Positions 43,620 through 52,544 of a stretch of 64,000 bases of DNA are shown piece by piece (positions within the stretch are counted from its first letter, which is position 1; each line of letters opens with the position of its first letter). A program made the position numbers and the translations under genes. The notes beneath the pieces are model-generated. The model was not told the DNA's origin and ran no database searches. It saw nothing but the letters and a program-made list of their open reading frames with translations. The stretch is from Lachnospiraceae bacterium 28-4 (GTDB taxonomy: Bacteria > Bacillota > Clostridia > Lachnospirales > Lachnospiraceae), in assembly GCA_000403275.2 (NCBI GenBank), contig KE159598.1, positions 1,129,540 to 1,193,539 on the forward strand. Direction: 5' to 3'.

Positions 43620-44444
43620 CTATAGAAACTTTTTCACAGATTCCGCCACCAGCTTTGTAAACAAAGGCGCTGCCTGGCTGGCTGCTTCCTGTACCTCTTC
43701 ATGGGTCAAAGGATTCTCCGTCATCCCTGCCGCCAGATTGCATACGCAGGAGATCCCGCATATCCGCATTCCCATATGGTTCGCGGCAATGGCTTCAACT
43801 ACCGTACTCATCCCTACGGCATCCGCCCCAAGAACGCGCACCATGCGTATTTCTGCCGGGGATTCAAAAGAAGGCCCCGTCAACTGCATATATACCCCTT
43901 CTTTCATGGGGATCCCGTATTCCTCCGCCGTTTGTCTGAGTATTTCCTGAAGCCCCTTGTCATATACGCTGCTCATATCCGGGAAACGGGTGCCTAACTC
44001 TTCCACATTCGGCCCTACCAGCGGATTCGGCACAAAACAGGAAATATGATCGGTAATCATCATCAAATCCCCTGCATGGAAAGAAGCGTTGACCCCTCCC
44101 GAGGCGTTGGTAAGGAACAATATCTCCGCTCCCATCATCTTCATCAATCTGGTGGGAAGCACAACATCTCCGATCGGATAGCCTTCATAATAGTGAACGC
44201 GCCCTTTCATACATACGACAGGCACTTTTCCAAGATAGCCGAAGATAAACTTTCCTTCATGGCCCGGCACGGTGGATACCGGAAATCCTTCGATTTCTCC
44301 ATAAGGAAGTTCTTCGGCTATTTCTATCTGATCCGCAAAATTTCCAAGGCCGGAACCAAGTACGATAGCCGCTTTCGGTTGAAATTTTATTTTTTCACGA
44401 ACGCTCTCATAGCATTTCAATAGTTTTTCGTAATCCTTTTTCAT
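43620..44444 (-). CDS. Purine nucleoside phosphorylase, trimeric (PNP-I)
   Basis: The start is MKKDYEKLLKCYESVREKIK at 44444, giving 274 residues, the usual trimeric PNP length; the longer frame to 44510 has no ribosome site. Key motifs are KAAIVLGSGLGNFADQIE, GFPVSTVPGHEGKF, KGRVHYYEGY, FLTNASGGVNASFHAGDLM and the purine-binding TGPSFESPAEIRM with GADAVGMSTVVEAIAANHMG. The enzyme cleaves inosine and guanosine with phosphate to free base plus ribose-1-phosphate. It begins the salvage run followed by the deaminase-like gene and the purine permease. Confidence 0.93.
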   Translation of the reverse strand: MKKDYEKLLKCYESVREKIKFQPKAAIVLGSGLGNFADQIEIAEELPYGEIEGFPVSTVPGHEGKFIFGYLGKVPVVCMKGRVHYYEGYPIGDVVLPTRLMKMMGAEILFLTNASGGVNASFHAGDLMMITDHISCFVPNPLVGPNVEELGTRFPDMSSVYDKGLQEILRQTAEEYGIPMKEGVYMQLTGPSFESPAEIRMVRVLGADAVGMSTVVEAIAANHMGMRICGISCVCNLAAGMTENPLTHEEVQEAASQAAPLFTKLVAESVKKFL

Positions 44445-44515
44445 ATGCGTAACCACCCTTCTTCCGTTTGTCAATAGTAACAATATACCATGTGATGAAA
44501 AAAAAGGCAACTATC

Positions 44516-45997
44516 TTAAATAATAATGCAGACCATCCCTCCATTGCTGTCATTTACTATTTTTTGCATGGTTTCCTGCAATTTTACCTGGCTTTCTTCT
44601 CCAATCATCGCTATCTTACCTGTAATTCCGTCATTTACAAGCTGTTCTACCGTTTTTCCAAAAATGTTCGTTTCCCAGATTCCTTCTTCGCTCGTTCCTG
44701 CATCGGAAATATAGCGGATCAAGTCTTCCGCCTGCTGTTCCGTGCCTACGATAGGGGATATTTCGGTTTCGATATTGGCGCGTATCATATGGATGCTGGG
44801 GCTCTCCGCTTTGATCTTTACGCCGAATTTATTGCCATGGCGTATTACCTCCGGCCTATCCAGCGTAATCTCATCCCGGTCGGGAGTAACGACTCCGTAG
44901 CCCTTGCATCTGACTGCCTCCACGGCATGAAGGACTTTGACATATTCTTTTTTCATCTTAGCCATATCTTTTAAAATGGACAATAGCTGGTATTCTCCGG
45001 TAATGCTTTCACCGATCAGGTCGCTAAGCATTTCATAATAATAAGAATCATCCACATCGAGCGATACGGATACGCATCCGCTGGCCATATCCACGCCATC
45101 CATCTTACATTTCCGTATGTAATCGCTTTCCAGCATAATGCTGTTTCCGATCACATCCCTGACACAGCTTAAACGGCCCATCAGTTCTTTGATCTGTGCT
45201 ATGATATCGGCTTTCATTCTATGCGTATTCGGAAGCATTTCCACCCATTTCGGCATATAAAACTCGATCATTGTCAACGGGAATTCATACAGGATATTCT
45301 CCATAATGGTATGGATATCATCCTTCTTCAACTGCTCACAGTTTACGGACATCGCGCTGACCTGATATTTTTTTGCGATATCGTTTGTCAGTTTTTTCGT
45401 CTCCTCCGAATAAGGTTTCTCGGAATTTACCAAAACGATAAACGGTTTATGTATCTTTTTCAGTTCCTGTATCGTCCTTTCCTCCGCGGGAATATAATTT
45501 TCCCTTGGTATCTCGCTGAAACTGCCGTCACAGGTAATGACAATCCCTATGGTGGAATGATCGTTGATCACCTTTCGCGTGCCGATCTCCGCCGCCTGGG
45601 TAAAAGGAATCTCTTCTGAGGACCAGGGGGTTTTTACCATCCTCTCCACATCCTCTTCCATATGGCCGCTGGCTCCGTCCACCATATATCCTACGCAGTC
45701 GATCAAGCGTACATTGACATCGATGTCTTCGTTCAATGTGATTTTTGCCGCTTCTTTCGGAATAAATTTCGGTTCCGTAGTTGTAATAGTCTTGCCGCCG
45801 GCGCTTTGAGGCAGTTCATCTCTTGCCCTCTCTTTTTCATGCTCCTGCGTCATATACGGAAGTACCATAATATCCATGAATCGTTTGATAAAAGTGGATT
45901 TTCCGGTTCTTACCGGCCCCACTACTCCTATGTAGATTTCCCCTCCGGTGCGGGATTGAATATCCTTGTATAAGTTATGTGTATGCAGCGCATCCAT
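44516..45997 (-). CDS. spoIVA: Stage IV sporulation protein A
   Basis: The 493-residue protein begins MDALHTHNLYKDIQSRTGGE and has a P-loop VVGPVRTGKSTFIKRFM near residue 27 and RLIDCVGYMVDGASGH as Walker B region. SpoIVA is a cytoskeletal ATPase that polymerises around the forespore and forms the basement layer on which the coat assembles. The terminal VNDSNGGMVCIII supplies the conserved C-terminal end used for membrane attachment. GGGGAGC lies before the ATG. A sigma-E-type promoter overlaps the end of tyrS immediately upstream, consistent with mother-cell expression. Confidence 0.96.
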   Translation of the reverse strand: MDALHTHNLYKDIQSRTGGEIYIGVVGPVRTGKSTFIKRFMDIMVLPYMTQEHEKERARDELPQSAGGKTITTTEPKFIPKEAAKITLNEDIDVNVRLIDCVGYMVDGASGHMEEDVERMVKTPWSSEEIPFTQAAEIGTRKVINDHSTIGIVITCDGSFSEIPRENYIPAEERTIQELKKIHKPFIVLVNSEKPYSEETKKLTNDIAKKYQVSAMSVNCEQLKKDDIHTIMENILYEFPLTMIEFYMPKWVEMLPNTHRMKADIIAQIKELMGRLSCVRDVIGNSIMLESDYIRKCKMDGVDMASGCVSVSLDVDDSYYYEMLSDLIGESITGEYQLLSILKDMAKMKKEYVKVLHAVEAVRCKGYGVVTPDRDEITLDRPEVIRHGNKFGVKIKAESPSIHMIRANIETEISPIVGTEQQAEDLIRYISDAGTSEEGIWETNIFGKTVEQLVNDGITGKIAMIGEESQVKLQETMQKIVNDSNGGMVCIII

Positions 45998-46029
45998 AAA
46001 AAAAGCTCCCCTTCCATATTTGCTGTTAC

Positions 46030-46058
46030 AATATATGCAAGGGGGCTTTACATTATTC
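46030..46058 (-). promoter_or_regulatory. Sigma-E-type promoter of spoIVA
   Basis: On the minus strand GAATAAT (46052-46058) and CATATATT (46030-46037) are separated by 14 bp, matching the sigma-E pattern of a GHATAWT-like -35 and CATACAHT-like -10. The -35 box overlaps the tyrS stop codon. Confidence 0.75.
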
Positions 46059-47279
46059 TGTGTATATGAGTTTCTTAAAATTCTTTTTTCCGCGTTTCAA
46101 CACGAGGCCATCGCCGGAAAACTGTTCTTTTTCAAAAGTCGCTTTAATATCGTCTACTTTTTCACCGTTTACGCTGACGCCGCCCTGTTCTACTGCCCGC
46201 CGCCCTTCGGAACGGGAAGCTGCCAGACCGGAAACGGTCAGCATAGACAAAATATCAATTTTATCTTCCAAAAAATTTTCTGCTTCCAGGGAGACCGAAG
46301 GCATCTGCGATGCATTTCCGCTGGCGAACAATTCCTTTGCACCTTCCAACGCCTTCTGCGCTTCCTCTTCGCCATGAACAAGCTTGGTCAGTTCAAAAGC
46401 AAGAATTTCTTTCGCCTTATTCAGCTCGCTTCCTTCCCATCGATCCATTTCATCAATCTGCTCTAACGGGAGGAACGTAAGCATACGGATGCATTTGAGT
46501 ACATCGGCATCAGACACATTGCGCCAATACTGGAAAAATTCAAAAGGAGATGTCTTATTCGGATCAAGCCACACAGCGCCTTTCTGCGTTTTCCCCATTT
46601 TCTTTCCTTCGGAGTTAAGCAGCAAAGTAATCGTCATAGCATACGCATCTTTTCCCAGCTTGCGGCGGATCAGTTCCGTGCCGCCCAGCATATTGCTCCA
46701 CTGGTCGTCCCCGCCAAACTGCATATTACAGCCGTATTTCTGATACAATACATAAAAATCATAGCTCTGCATGATCATATAGTTGAATTCCAGAAAACTC
46801 AGCCCCTTTTCCATGCGCTGCTTATAACATTCCGCCGTCAGCATCCGATTCACACTAAAATGCGAACCCACTTCGCGCAAAACTTCAATATAGTTCAGAT
46901 CCATCAGCCAGTCCGCGTTATTTACCATCAGTGCCTTTCCTTCGGAAAAGTCAATAAACCGGCTCATCTGCTTCTTAAAACAATCGCAGTTATGCTGAAT
47001 CATTTCCGGCGTCATCATCGTGCGCATATCGCTCCTGCCGGAAGGATCGCCGATCATGCCCGTACCGCCCCCAATCAAAGCGATCGGCTTATTTCCCGCC
47101 ATCTGCAGCCTTTTCATCAGGCACAATGCCATAAAATGCCCCACATGAAGACTATCCGCCGTAGGATCAAAACCAATATAAAACGTTGCCTTTCCGTTAT
47201 TAATCAGTTCCTTGATCTCCTCTTCATCAGTAAGCTGGGCAAGCAGCCCCCTTGCCTTCAATTCCTCAAATATCGTCAT
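46053..47279 (-). CDS. tyrS: Tyrosyl-tRNA synthetase
   Basis: The start is [20 protein letters not shown] at 47279 after AAGGAGCAGG, giving 408 residues; the frame upstream to 47312 is non-specific. Class Ic features are [15 protein letters not shown] (HIGH-like) near residue 45, the tyrosine-binding [14 protein letters not shown] and [15 protein letters not shown] (KMSKS-like) near residue 235. The C-terminal S4 domain is [20 protein letters not shown]. It charges tRNA-Tyr. The usual T-box leader is absent: the 5' region is short and contains a 32-bp palindrome instead. Confidence 0.95.
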   Translation of the reverse strand: MTIFEELKARGLLAQLTDEEEIKELINNGKATFYIGFDPTADSLHVGHFMALCLMKRLQMAGNKPIALIGGGTGMIGDPSGRSDMRTMMTPEMIQHNCDCFKKQMSRFIDFSEGKALMVNNADWLMDLNYIEVLREVGSHFSVNRMLTAECYKQRMEKGLSFLEFNYMIMQSYDFYVLYQKYGCNMQFGGDDQWSNMLGGTELIRRKLGKDAYAMTITLLLNSEGKKMGKTQKGAVWLDPNKTSPFEFFQYWRNVSDADVLKCIRMLTFLPLEQIDEMDRWEGSELNKAKEILAFELTKLVHGEEEAQKALEGAKELFASGNASQMPSVSLEAENFLEDKIDILSMLTVSGLAASRSEGRRAVEQGGVSVNGEKVDDIKATFEKEQFSGDGLVLKRGKKNFKKLIYTE

Positions 47280-47351
47280 TTCCCTGCTCCTTATCTCTTT
47301 TTCTAATACCACTTATATGCTTATGCTAATTGCAAAACCAACAAACCTGCT

Positions 47352-47383
47352 GAATATTCTGACAATATATTGTCAGAATATTC
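47352..47383. repeat. 32-bp perfect palindrome upstream of tyrS
   Basis: The half-site GAATATTCTGACAATA is followed directly by its exact reverse complement. It lies between the VWA gene and tyrS, 72 bp before the tyrS start. It lacks a loop and a T run, so it is better suited to a dimeric repressor site than to a terminator. Confidence 0.85.
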
Positions 47384-47417
47384 CCACAGCCTAGCGGCGT
47401 TTTCCAATTAACATTTA

Positions 47418-48620
47418 TCACTTATTTACCATCAGCTTTACCATCGCCTGGTTCAGCCCGTCCACAGTCAGCTTGTACATAGGAAACATATTTTTGATCG
47501 CCGTTTCCGCTTCCCGCCAGGGCGCATGGCCCGGAGCCATCTTCGGATTGAGCCAGACAATCTTTTTATAATGCCTCTTCATTAACAGCAGCCAGTCCAT
47601 GCCGGAGAGACCGCCGTTCGGCCCCCTGTAATTCCCCGAAGTGGAATATAGCTCTTCCGGTGCCATGGCGGCATCCCCGACAATGATCACCTTATAATCG
47701 CTGTCCAGGTTGCGGAACATCCATTCCGTATCGATCCAATCTCCGTTTTCGCATTCCGGCGTTTTATAGAGCTTGCTGTAAATGCAATTATGAAAAAAAT
47801 AAGTTTTTACATCTTTATAATGGTTGGATTTGTGTATGGACTGGAACAGCTCGCTCAATAAAGTGGTATAAGGAATCATTGTTCCGCCCGAATCCATCAA
47901 AAGCAACAGCTTGACCGCATTTTTTCTCGGTTTATCCATCACGATCTGGAGGCATCCGCCGTTGTTGCATGTCTTATTTACGGTTCCGTCGATATCCAAC
48001 TCCGTTCTCGGAATATCTAGTCTGCTGGAAAACTGGCGCAATCTGCGCAGCGCCTGTTGGAACTGTCGGTTATCGATTACCTTATCTTCCCTGAAATCCC
48101 GATATTTCCTGGCTCCGATCACCTGAAAGGCCGACTGGTATCCGGTAGTTCCTCCTACGCGGACTCCACCCACGTTGCCGCCGGTATTTCCGAAAGAAGT
48201 CTTTCCCATCGTTCCGATCCAGTAGCTTCCGCCATTATGTTCGCTGTCCTGATCCTTCAGACGTTGTTTGAACTTTTCTTCCACGTCTTCTTTATCGATC
48301 TGAACCTCTTCCATCCGGTTCAGATGATCCCTGGCTTCTTCATGGGCAAGCTCCATCATATCGGACTTGTCCAGCCACCGCAGCATTTGGGAAGTCACTT
48401 CATTTTCCGACTGAACTCCTTTAAAATGTTCCTCAAAGGCCATATCGAACTTGTCGTATTCGGTCTCGCTCTTCACAAGGATCATTCTCGCCACATAATA
48501 AAAGCGGGTCAGGCTGCTGTCGCATAAGCCCTTGTCCAAAGCATCCTGTAAAGTAAGCCATTCGCTCAAAGTTACTTCCAGTCCTTTTGCTTTTAAGGTG
48601 TCAAAAAATTTTTCAAACAT
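47418..48620 (-). CDS. VWA domain protein of a MoxR/VWA pair
   Basis: The 400-residue protein has a helical N-terminal half (residues 1-170), a Gly-rich patch (NTGGNVGGVRVGGTTG) and a von Willebrand A-type domain from about residue 235. Its metal-site motif reads LLLLMDSGGTMIPY, a variant of DxSxS seen in CoxE-like proteins, with VIIVGDAAMAPEEL later. VWA proteins coupled to MoxR ATPases act as chaperones or metal-cofactor insertion factors. The target is not evident from neighbours. The MoxR gene ends 5 bp upstream. Confidence 0.85.
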   Translation of the reverse strand: MFEKFFDTLKAKGLEVTLSEWLTLQDALDKGLCDSSLTRFYYVARMILVKSETEYDKFDMAFEEHFKGVQSENEVTSQMLRWLDKSDMMELAHEEARDHLNRMEEVQIDKEDVEEKFKQRLKDQDSEHNGGSYWIGTMGKTSFGNTGGNVGGVRVGGTTGYQSAFQVIGARKYRDFREDKVIDNRQFQQALRRLRQFSSRLDIPRTELDIDGTVNKTCNNGGCLQIVMDKPRKNAVKLLLLMDSGGTMIPYTTLLSELFQSIHKSNHYKDVKTYFFHNCIYSKLYKTPECENGDWIDTEWMFRNLDSDYKVIIVGDAAMAPEELYSTSGNYRGPNGGLSGMDWLLLMKRHYKKIVWLNPKMAPGHAPWREAETAIKNMFPMYKLTVDGLNQAMVKLMVNK

Positions 48621-48625
48621 ATTTC

Positions 48626-49447
48626 TTAATTCACCCTGTCCCTTACTGTCTCCAAGTCTTCGTCTTTCTTTATAATAACCCCTACAAACGGGAGTTCCTT
48701 CTGAATCTTCTCAAGGGGGATGCCTCCGATCTGAAGCGCATTGACCCAATCTATCAGCTCGGAAGTACTCGGTTTTTTGCGCACGTCCTTAATGGCACGT
48801 ATCTGGTAAAATACATCCATCGCGCTTTTTAACAATTTATCTTCGATATCGGGGAAATGAGTCCTGACGATCTCCGCCATCAATTCTTCCCCCGGAAAAT
48901 CGATATAATGAAAAATACACCTTCTTAAAAATGCATCCGGCAGTTCTTTCTCCGCATTGGAAGTAATGATTACGATCGGCCTGTTCTTTGCTTTTACCGT
49001 TCTCTTCGTCTCATGGATATAAAATTCCATCTGATCCAGTTCCCATAAAAGGTCATTGGGAAACTCCAGATCCGCTTTGTCAATTTCATCGATCAGTAGC
49101 ACCACCTGTTCTTCGCTCTCAAAAGCCTCTCCCAGCTTGCCGAGCTTAATGTATCTGGCAATATCGTCCACGCCTTCTTCCCCGAACTGCCCGTCATAAA
49201 GTCTCTGGATCGTATCATATACATACAATCCTTCCTGCGCCTTCGTCGTCGATTTAATATTCCAAATAATCAATTTTTTACCAAGGGATTTTGCAACCGC
49301 TTCCGCCAGCATCGTTTTCCCTGTTCCCGGTTCCCCTTTGATCAGCAAAGGTTTTTGCAGCGCGATCGCCACATTTACGCTTGCCATTAATTGTTCCGAA
49401 GCCACATATTCGGATGTGCCGGAAAATCCTTGTTTCAGTCCGCTCAT
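48626..49447 (-). CDS. MoxR-family AAA+ ATPase
   Basis: The 273-residue AAA+ protein has Walker A LLIKGEPGTGKTMLAEAVAK near residue 35, Walker B VVLLIDEIDKADLEFPNDLL near residue 117, sensor IVIITSNAEKELPDAFLRRC with the Arg finger, and a compact C-terminal lid. MoxR ATPases cooperate with VWA proteins in maturation of enzyme complexes; the paired gene follows 5 bp downstream. GGGGTAG precedes the ATG. Confidence 0.9.
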   Translation of the reverse strand: MSGLKQGFSGTSEYVASEQLMASVNVAIALQKPLLIKGEPGTGKTMLAEAVAKSLGKKLIIWNIKSTTKAQEGLYVYDTIQRLYDGQFGEEGVDDIARYIKLGKLGEAFESEEQVVLLIDEIDKADLEFPNDLLWELDQMEFYIHETKRTVKAKNRPIVIITSNAEKELPDAFLRRCIFHYIDFPGEELMAEIVRTHFPDIEDKLLKSAMDVFYQIRAIKDVRKKPSTSELIDWVNALQIGGIPLEKIQKELPFVGVIIKKDEDLETVRDRVN

Positions 49448-49478
49448 ATTCTACCCCATTTCTTCTCTTTTCTATATG

Positions 49479-50501
49479 TTACGATATAAACTGGTCAAAC
49501 GCAAGGTCTGAATTCTCCAGCTTTTTATCCCGGATCATTAATTCTTTCACCGCCGCTCCCGCTTCTTTCCCATCGAACAGCACGGCATTCACCTGTTCGA
49601 TAATCGGAATCTGTACCTGGTACTTCTGTGCAAGTGCCAGCGCGGCTTTTGCCGAATATACGCCTTCCACCACCATTTTTACTTCCTTCATGGCCTCTTC
49701 CATGGAATAGCCCTTGCCGATCAATATACCTGCCCGTCTATTTCTGGAATGCATGGAAGCGCAGGTAACGATCAGATCCCCGATTCCCGTGAGCCCGCAG
49801 AAAGTTTCAAAATGTCCGCCCATGGCGATACCCAGACGGGCAATCTCCGTGATCCCCCTCGTAATAAGGGCTGCTTTTGTATTATCCCCATATCCTAGAC
49901 CGTCTGCAATTCCGGCCGCCAGCGCAACCACGTTTTTCAGAGCCCCGCCCAGTTCGATTCCCAGAACATCCGGGCTGATATATACCCGGAAAACTTCATT
50001 CATAAATATATTCTGCAAATACTCTGCCGTTTCTTTATCCTTTGCACCCACCACGATCGTCGTCGGAAGCCCTCTTCCAACTTCTTCCGCATGGGAAGGC
50101 CCTGACAATACGGCTACTTTGGCTTGTGGAATCTCTTCCTCAACGATCTGAGACAAGGTAAGAAGGCTCTTTTCTTCGATTCCCTTCGCCACATTGACTA
50201 TGATCTGCCCTTCCGCTACATATTCCTTCATACGGTTTGCCGTACTCCGTGTAAAAGGCGACGGAACGGCAAGAACAAGAATATCTTTTCCTTTTACCGC
50301 TCCTTTCAGATCCGCAGTAAAAACCATATCTTCCGGCAGTTTTACGCCCGGCAGCTTGTCTTTATGCTCATGCTCTTTTTCCAGCATGTCAATCTCTTCC
50401 TGCAGAATGGACCATACCGTAACCCTATGTCCGTTTTTATACAACAGCGCCGCTAAAGCGGTTCCCCAGCTTCCGGCCCCAATAACGCTTATATCCGCCA
50501 T
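49479..50501 (-). CDS. gpsA: Glycerol-3-phosphate dehydrogenase [NAD(P)+]
   Basis: The 340-residue protein begins MADISVIGAGSWGTALAALL with the NAD(P)-binding GxGxxG. It continues with NVAKGIEEKSLLTLSQIVEE, VLSGPSHAEEVGRGLPT and the active-site lysine region IELGGALKNVVALAAGIADG. It reduces dihydroxyacetone phosphate to sn-glycerol-3-phosphate for phospholipid synthesis. plsY, the next enzyme of the pathway, lies 23 bp upstream in the same transcript, with der before it. Confidence 0.96.
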   Translation of the reverse strand: MADISVIGAGSWGTALAALLYKNGHRVTVWSILQEEIDMLEKEHEHKDKLPGVKLPEDMVFTADLKGAVKGKDILVLAVPSPFTRSTANRMKEYVAEGQIIVNVAKGIEEKSLLTLSQIVEEEIPQAKVAVLSGPSHAEEVGRGLPTTIVVGAKDKETAEYLQNIFMNEVFRVYISPDVLGIELGGALKNVVALAAGIADGLGYGDNTKAALITRGITEIARLGIAMGGHFETFCGLTGIGDLIVTCASMHSRNRRAGILIGKGYSMEEAMKEVKMVVEGVYSAKAALALAQKYQVQIPIIEQVNAVLFDGKEAGAAVKELMIRDKKLENSDLAFDQFIS

Positions 50502-50524
50502 ATCCTTTCCTCTTTTCTACCTTT

Positions 50525-51178
50525 TTATTTGTCGCTTTGTTTCTTAAAAAGATAAGTCCTTCTTTCTTCTCCTTTCAGAAGGCGTTTGATATTTTCCCGA
50601 TGCTTATAATATGCCATGATCGTTAAAAATGCAGCAATTCCGTACAGTTCCCACAAATTCCCCTGCTTCATGCCTTCAAAAAATCCTGTCTGCCCAGAAA
50701 CGACGATTTGTATCATGAAGGCGGCGTATACGAGCAACGATCCCAGGGAAACATAATGTGTCGTTAGAAAAGTGCCGAAAAACATAACTACCCCGACTGC
50801 TAAAAATGCCGGATGAAAAGATAAAAGAAGCCCTGCCGTGGCAGCAATCCCTTTTCCTCCTTTGAAATTCAGGTAAAACGGGAAATTATGGCCTAAGATC
50901 GCTCCGGCCGCCGCATACATTTTCCATAAATAGACCATTTCCGGATATTTCTTTCCAAACAAGATCGAACAAACCACGACCGCCAGCACGCATTTCAATA
51001 CATCCCCGGCAAAAACGATAAGCCCCGCTTTTGTTCCAAGCACCCGCAAAGTGTTAGTCGTTCCGGCATTACCGCTTCCATGCTGCCGGATATCGATGCC
51101 GTGCATCTTGCCATAAATATACGCTGTCTGGAATAGCCCGAACAAATACCCGATTACCAAACATAAGATCCGTTCCAC
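50525..51178 (-). CDS. plsY: Acyl-phosphate:glycerol-3-phosphate acyltransferase
   Basis: The 217-residue membrane protein has five or more hydrophobic segments and the PlsY motifs DIRQHGSGNAGTTNTLRVLG (motif 1), HNFPFYLNFKGGKGIAATAG (motif 2, G3P binding) and a third conserved loop near LKGEERRT. It transfers the acyl group from acyl-phosphate to G3P to make lysophosphatidate. The start codon is a GTG at 51178, two bases after the der stop, so it is coupled to der. GpsA downstream makes its substrate. Confidence 0.95.
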   Translation of the reverse strand: MERILCLVIGYLFGLFQTAYIYGKMHGIDIRQHGSGNAGTTNTLRVLGTKAGLIVFAGDVLKCVLAVVVCSILFGKKYPEMVYLWKMYAAAGAILGHNFPFYLNFKGGKGIAATAGLLLSFHPAFLAVGVVMFFGTFLTTHYVSLGSLLVYAAFMIQIVVSGQTGFFEGMKQGNLWELYGIAAFLTIMAYYKHRENIKRLLKGEERRTYLFKKQSDK

Positions 51179-51179
51179 T

Positions 51180-52514
51180 TTACCGATTCTCCTTCCTTTC
51201 CCTGATGAAAAACTTCAAAGGTGTCCCCCGGAATCCGAAAGCCTCCCTGATCTGATTCTCAATATACCTCGTATAGGAAAAATGCATCAATTCCTTGTCG
51301 TTGACAAAGATAACAAAGGTAGGCGGTTTCACCGACACTTGGGTAATGTAATAGAGTCTGAGCCTCTTTCCCTTGTCGGAAGGCGGCTGCTGCAAAGCGA
51401 CCGCTTCCGCCATGATTTCATTCAAAACGCCCGTTGCTATACGCATAGAGTGGTTTTCATTAACGATATCTATGGTTTCATATAATTTGGTAAAACGCTG
51501 TCCGGTCATTGCCGAAATATAGAGGATTTCGGCGTAAGGCATAAAGGACAATACTTCCCTTACCCTGCCGGTAAACTTCTTCATAGTATGGTTGTTCTTC
51601 TCAATGGCATCCCATTTATTGACCGCTACGATTACCGCTTTACCGCGTTCATGGGCGATTCCCGCGATCTTGGCATCCTGTTCCGTTACGCCTTCTACTG
51701 CGTCGATCACCAACACGGCGATGTCGGCGCGTTCCACGGCGCTGACCGCCCTTATAATCATGTACTTTTCCAGTTCTTCTTTGATTTTATTCTTACGTCT
51801 CAGTCCGGCGGTATCGATAAATACATATTCTTTTCCGTTATATTTTACTTCCGTATCCACGGCATCCCTGGTAGTTCCGGCAATGTTCGATACAATGAGG
51901 CGGTTTTCCCCGATCAGCCGGTTAATAATGGAAGATTTCCCCACGTTAGGCTTTCCGATAATGGCCACCCTGATCCGGTCGTCCTCTTCCTCTTCTTCCC
52001 CTGACTTATCGAAATAAGAAACCACTTCATCCAGCATATCCCCCATCCCCAGCTTATTTATCGATGACACGGGATGCGGATCTCCGATTCCGAGATTATA
52101 AAACTCATAGACATCCGCTATATACTTATCATAATTATCCACTTTATTTACAACAAGAATCACCGGCTTTTGAGAGCGTCTCAACATATCTGCCACTTTC
52201 GCGTCCGCATCCACAAGCCCCTGCTTTACATCCGTCATAAATAAGATCACATCTGCCGTGTCGATGGCAATCTGAGCCTGTTCCCGCATCTGTGACAAAA
52301 TAATATCTTTGCTGTCCGGTTCAATGCCTCCCGTATCGATCAGGGTAAACGATGTATCCAGCCATGTAACATCCGCATAGATCCTGTCCCGCGTGATACC
52401 GGGAGTATCCTTTACAATCGATATCCTTTCCCCGGCCAACACATTAAACAGTGTGGATTTTCCCACGTTGGGCCGTCCTACCACTGCAACTATCGGCTTT
52501 TTTCCTTTTTTCAT
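51180..52514 (-). CDS. der: Ribosome biogenesis GTPase Der (EngA)
   Basis: The start is MKKGKKPIVAVVGRPNVGKS at 52514 after GGGAGG; a TTG two codons earlier is unlikely. The 444-residue protein has two tandem GTPase domains, GRPNVGKSTLFNVL with DTGGIE, and GKPNVGKSSIINRL with DTAGLRRK near residue 180, followed by a KH-like domain (TPLKFFIRERKENR). Der acts in 50S subunit assembly. It heads the der-plsY-gpsA run, which pairs ribosome assembly with lipid synthesis as in other Firmicutes. Confidence 0.97.
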   Translation of the reverse strand: MKKGKKPIVAVVGRPNVGKSTLFNVLAGERISIVKDTPGITRDRIYADVTWLDTSFTLIDTGGIEPDSKDIILSQMREQAQIAIDTADVILFMTDVKQGLVDADAKVADMLRRSQKPVILVVNKVDNYDKYIADVYEFYNLGIGDPHPVSSINKLGMGDMLDEVVSYFDKSGEEEEEDDRIRVAIIGKPNVGKSSIINRLIGENRLIVSNIAGTTRDAVDTEVKYNGKEYVFIDTAGLRRKNKIKEELEKYMIIRAVSAVERADIAVLVIDAVEGVTEQDAKIAGIAHERGKAVIVAVNKWDAIEKNNHTMKKFTGRVREVLSFMPYAEILYISAMTGQRFTKLYETIDIVNENHSMRIATGVLNEIMAEAVALQQPPSDKGKRLRLYYITQVSVKPPTFVIFVNDKELMHFSYTRYIENQIREAFGFRGTPLKFFIRERKENR

Positions 52515-52544
52515 TTCCAACCTCCCGCCTTTCCGTTTCAGGCT

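Noticed and set aside
47280-47417. T-box leader before tyrS
   Set aside because: The interval is too short, and no T-box core or antiterminator/terminator pair was found; it contains a palindrome instead.
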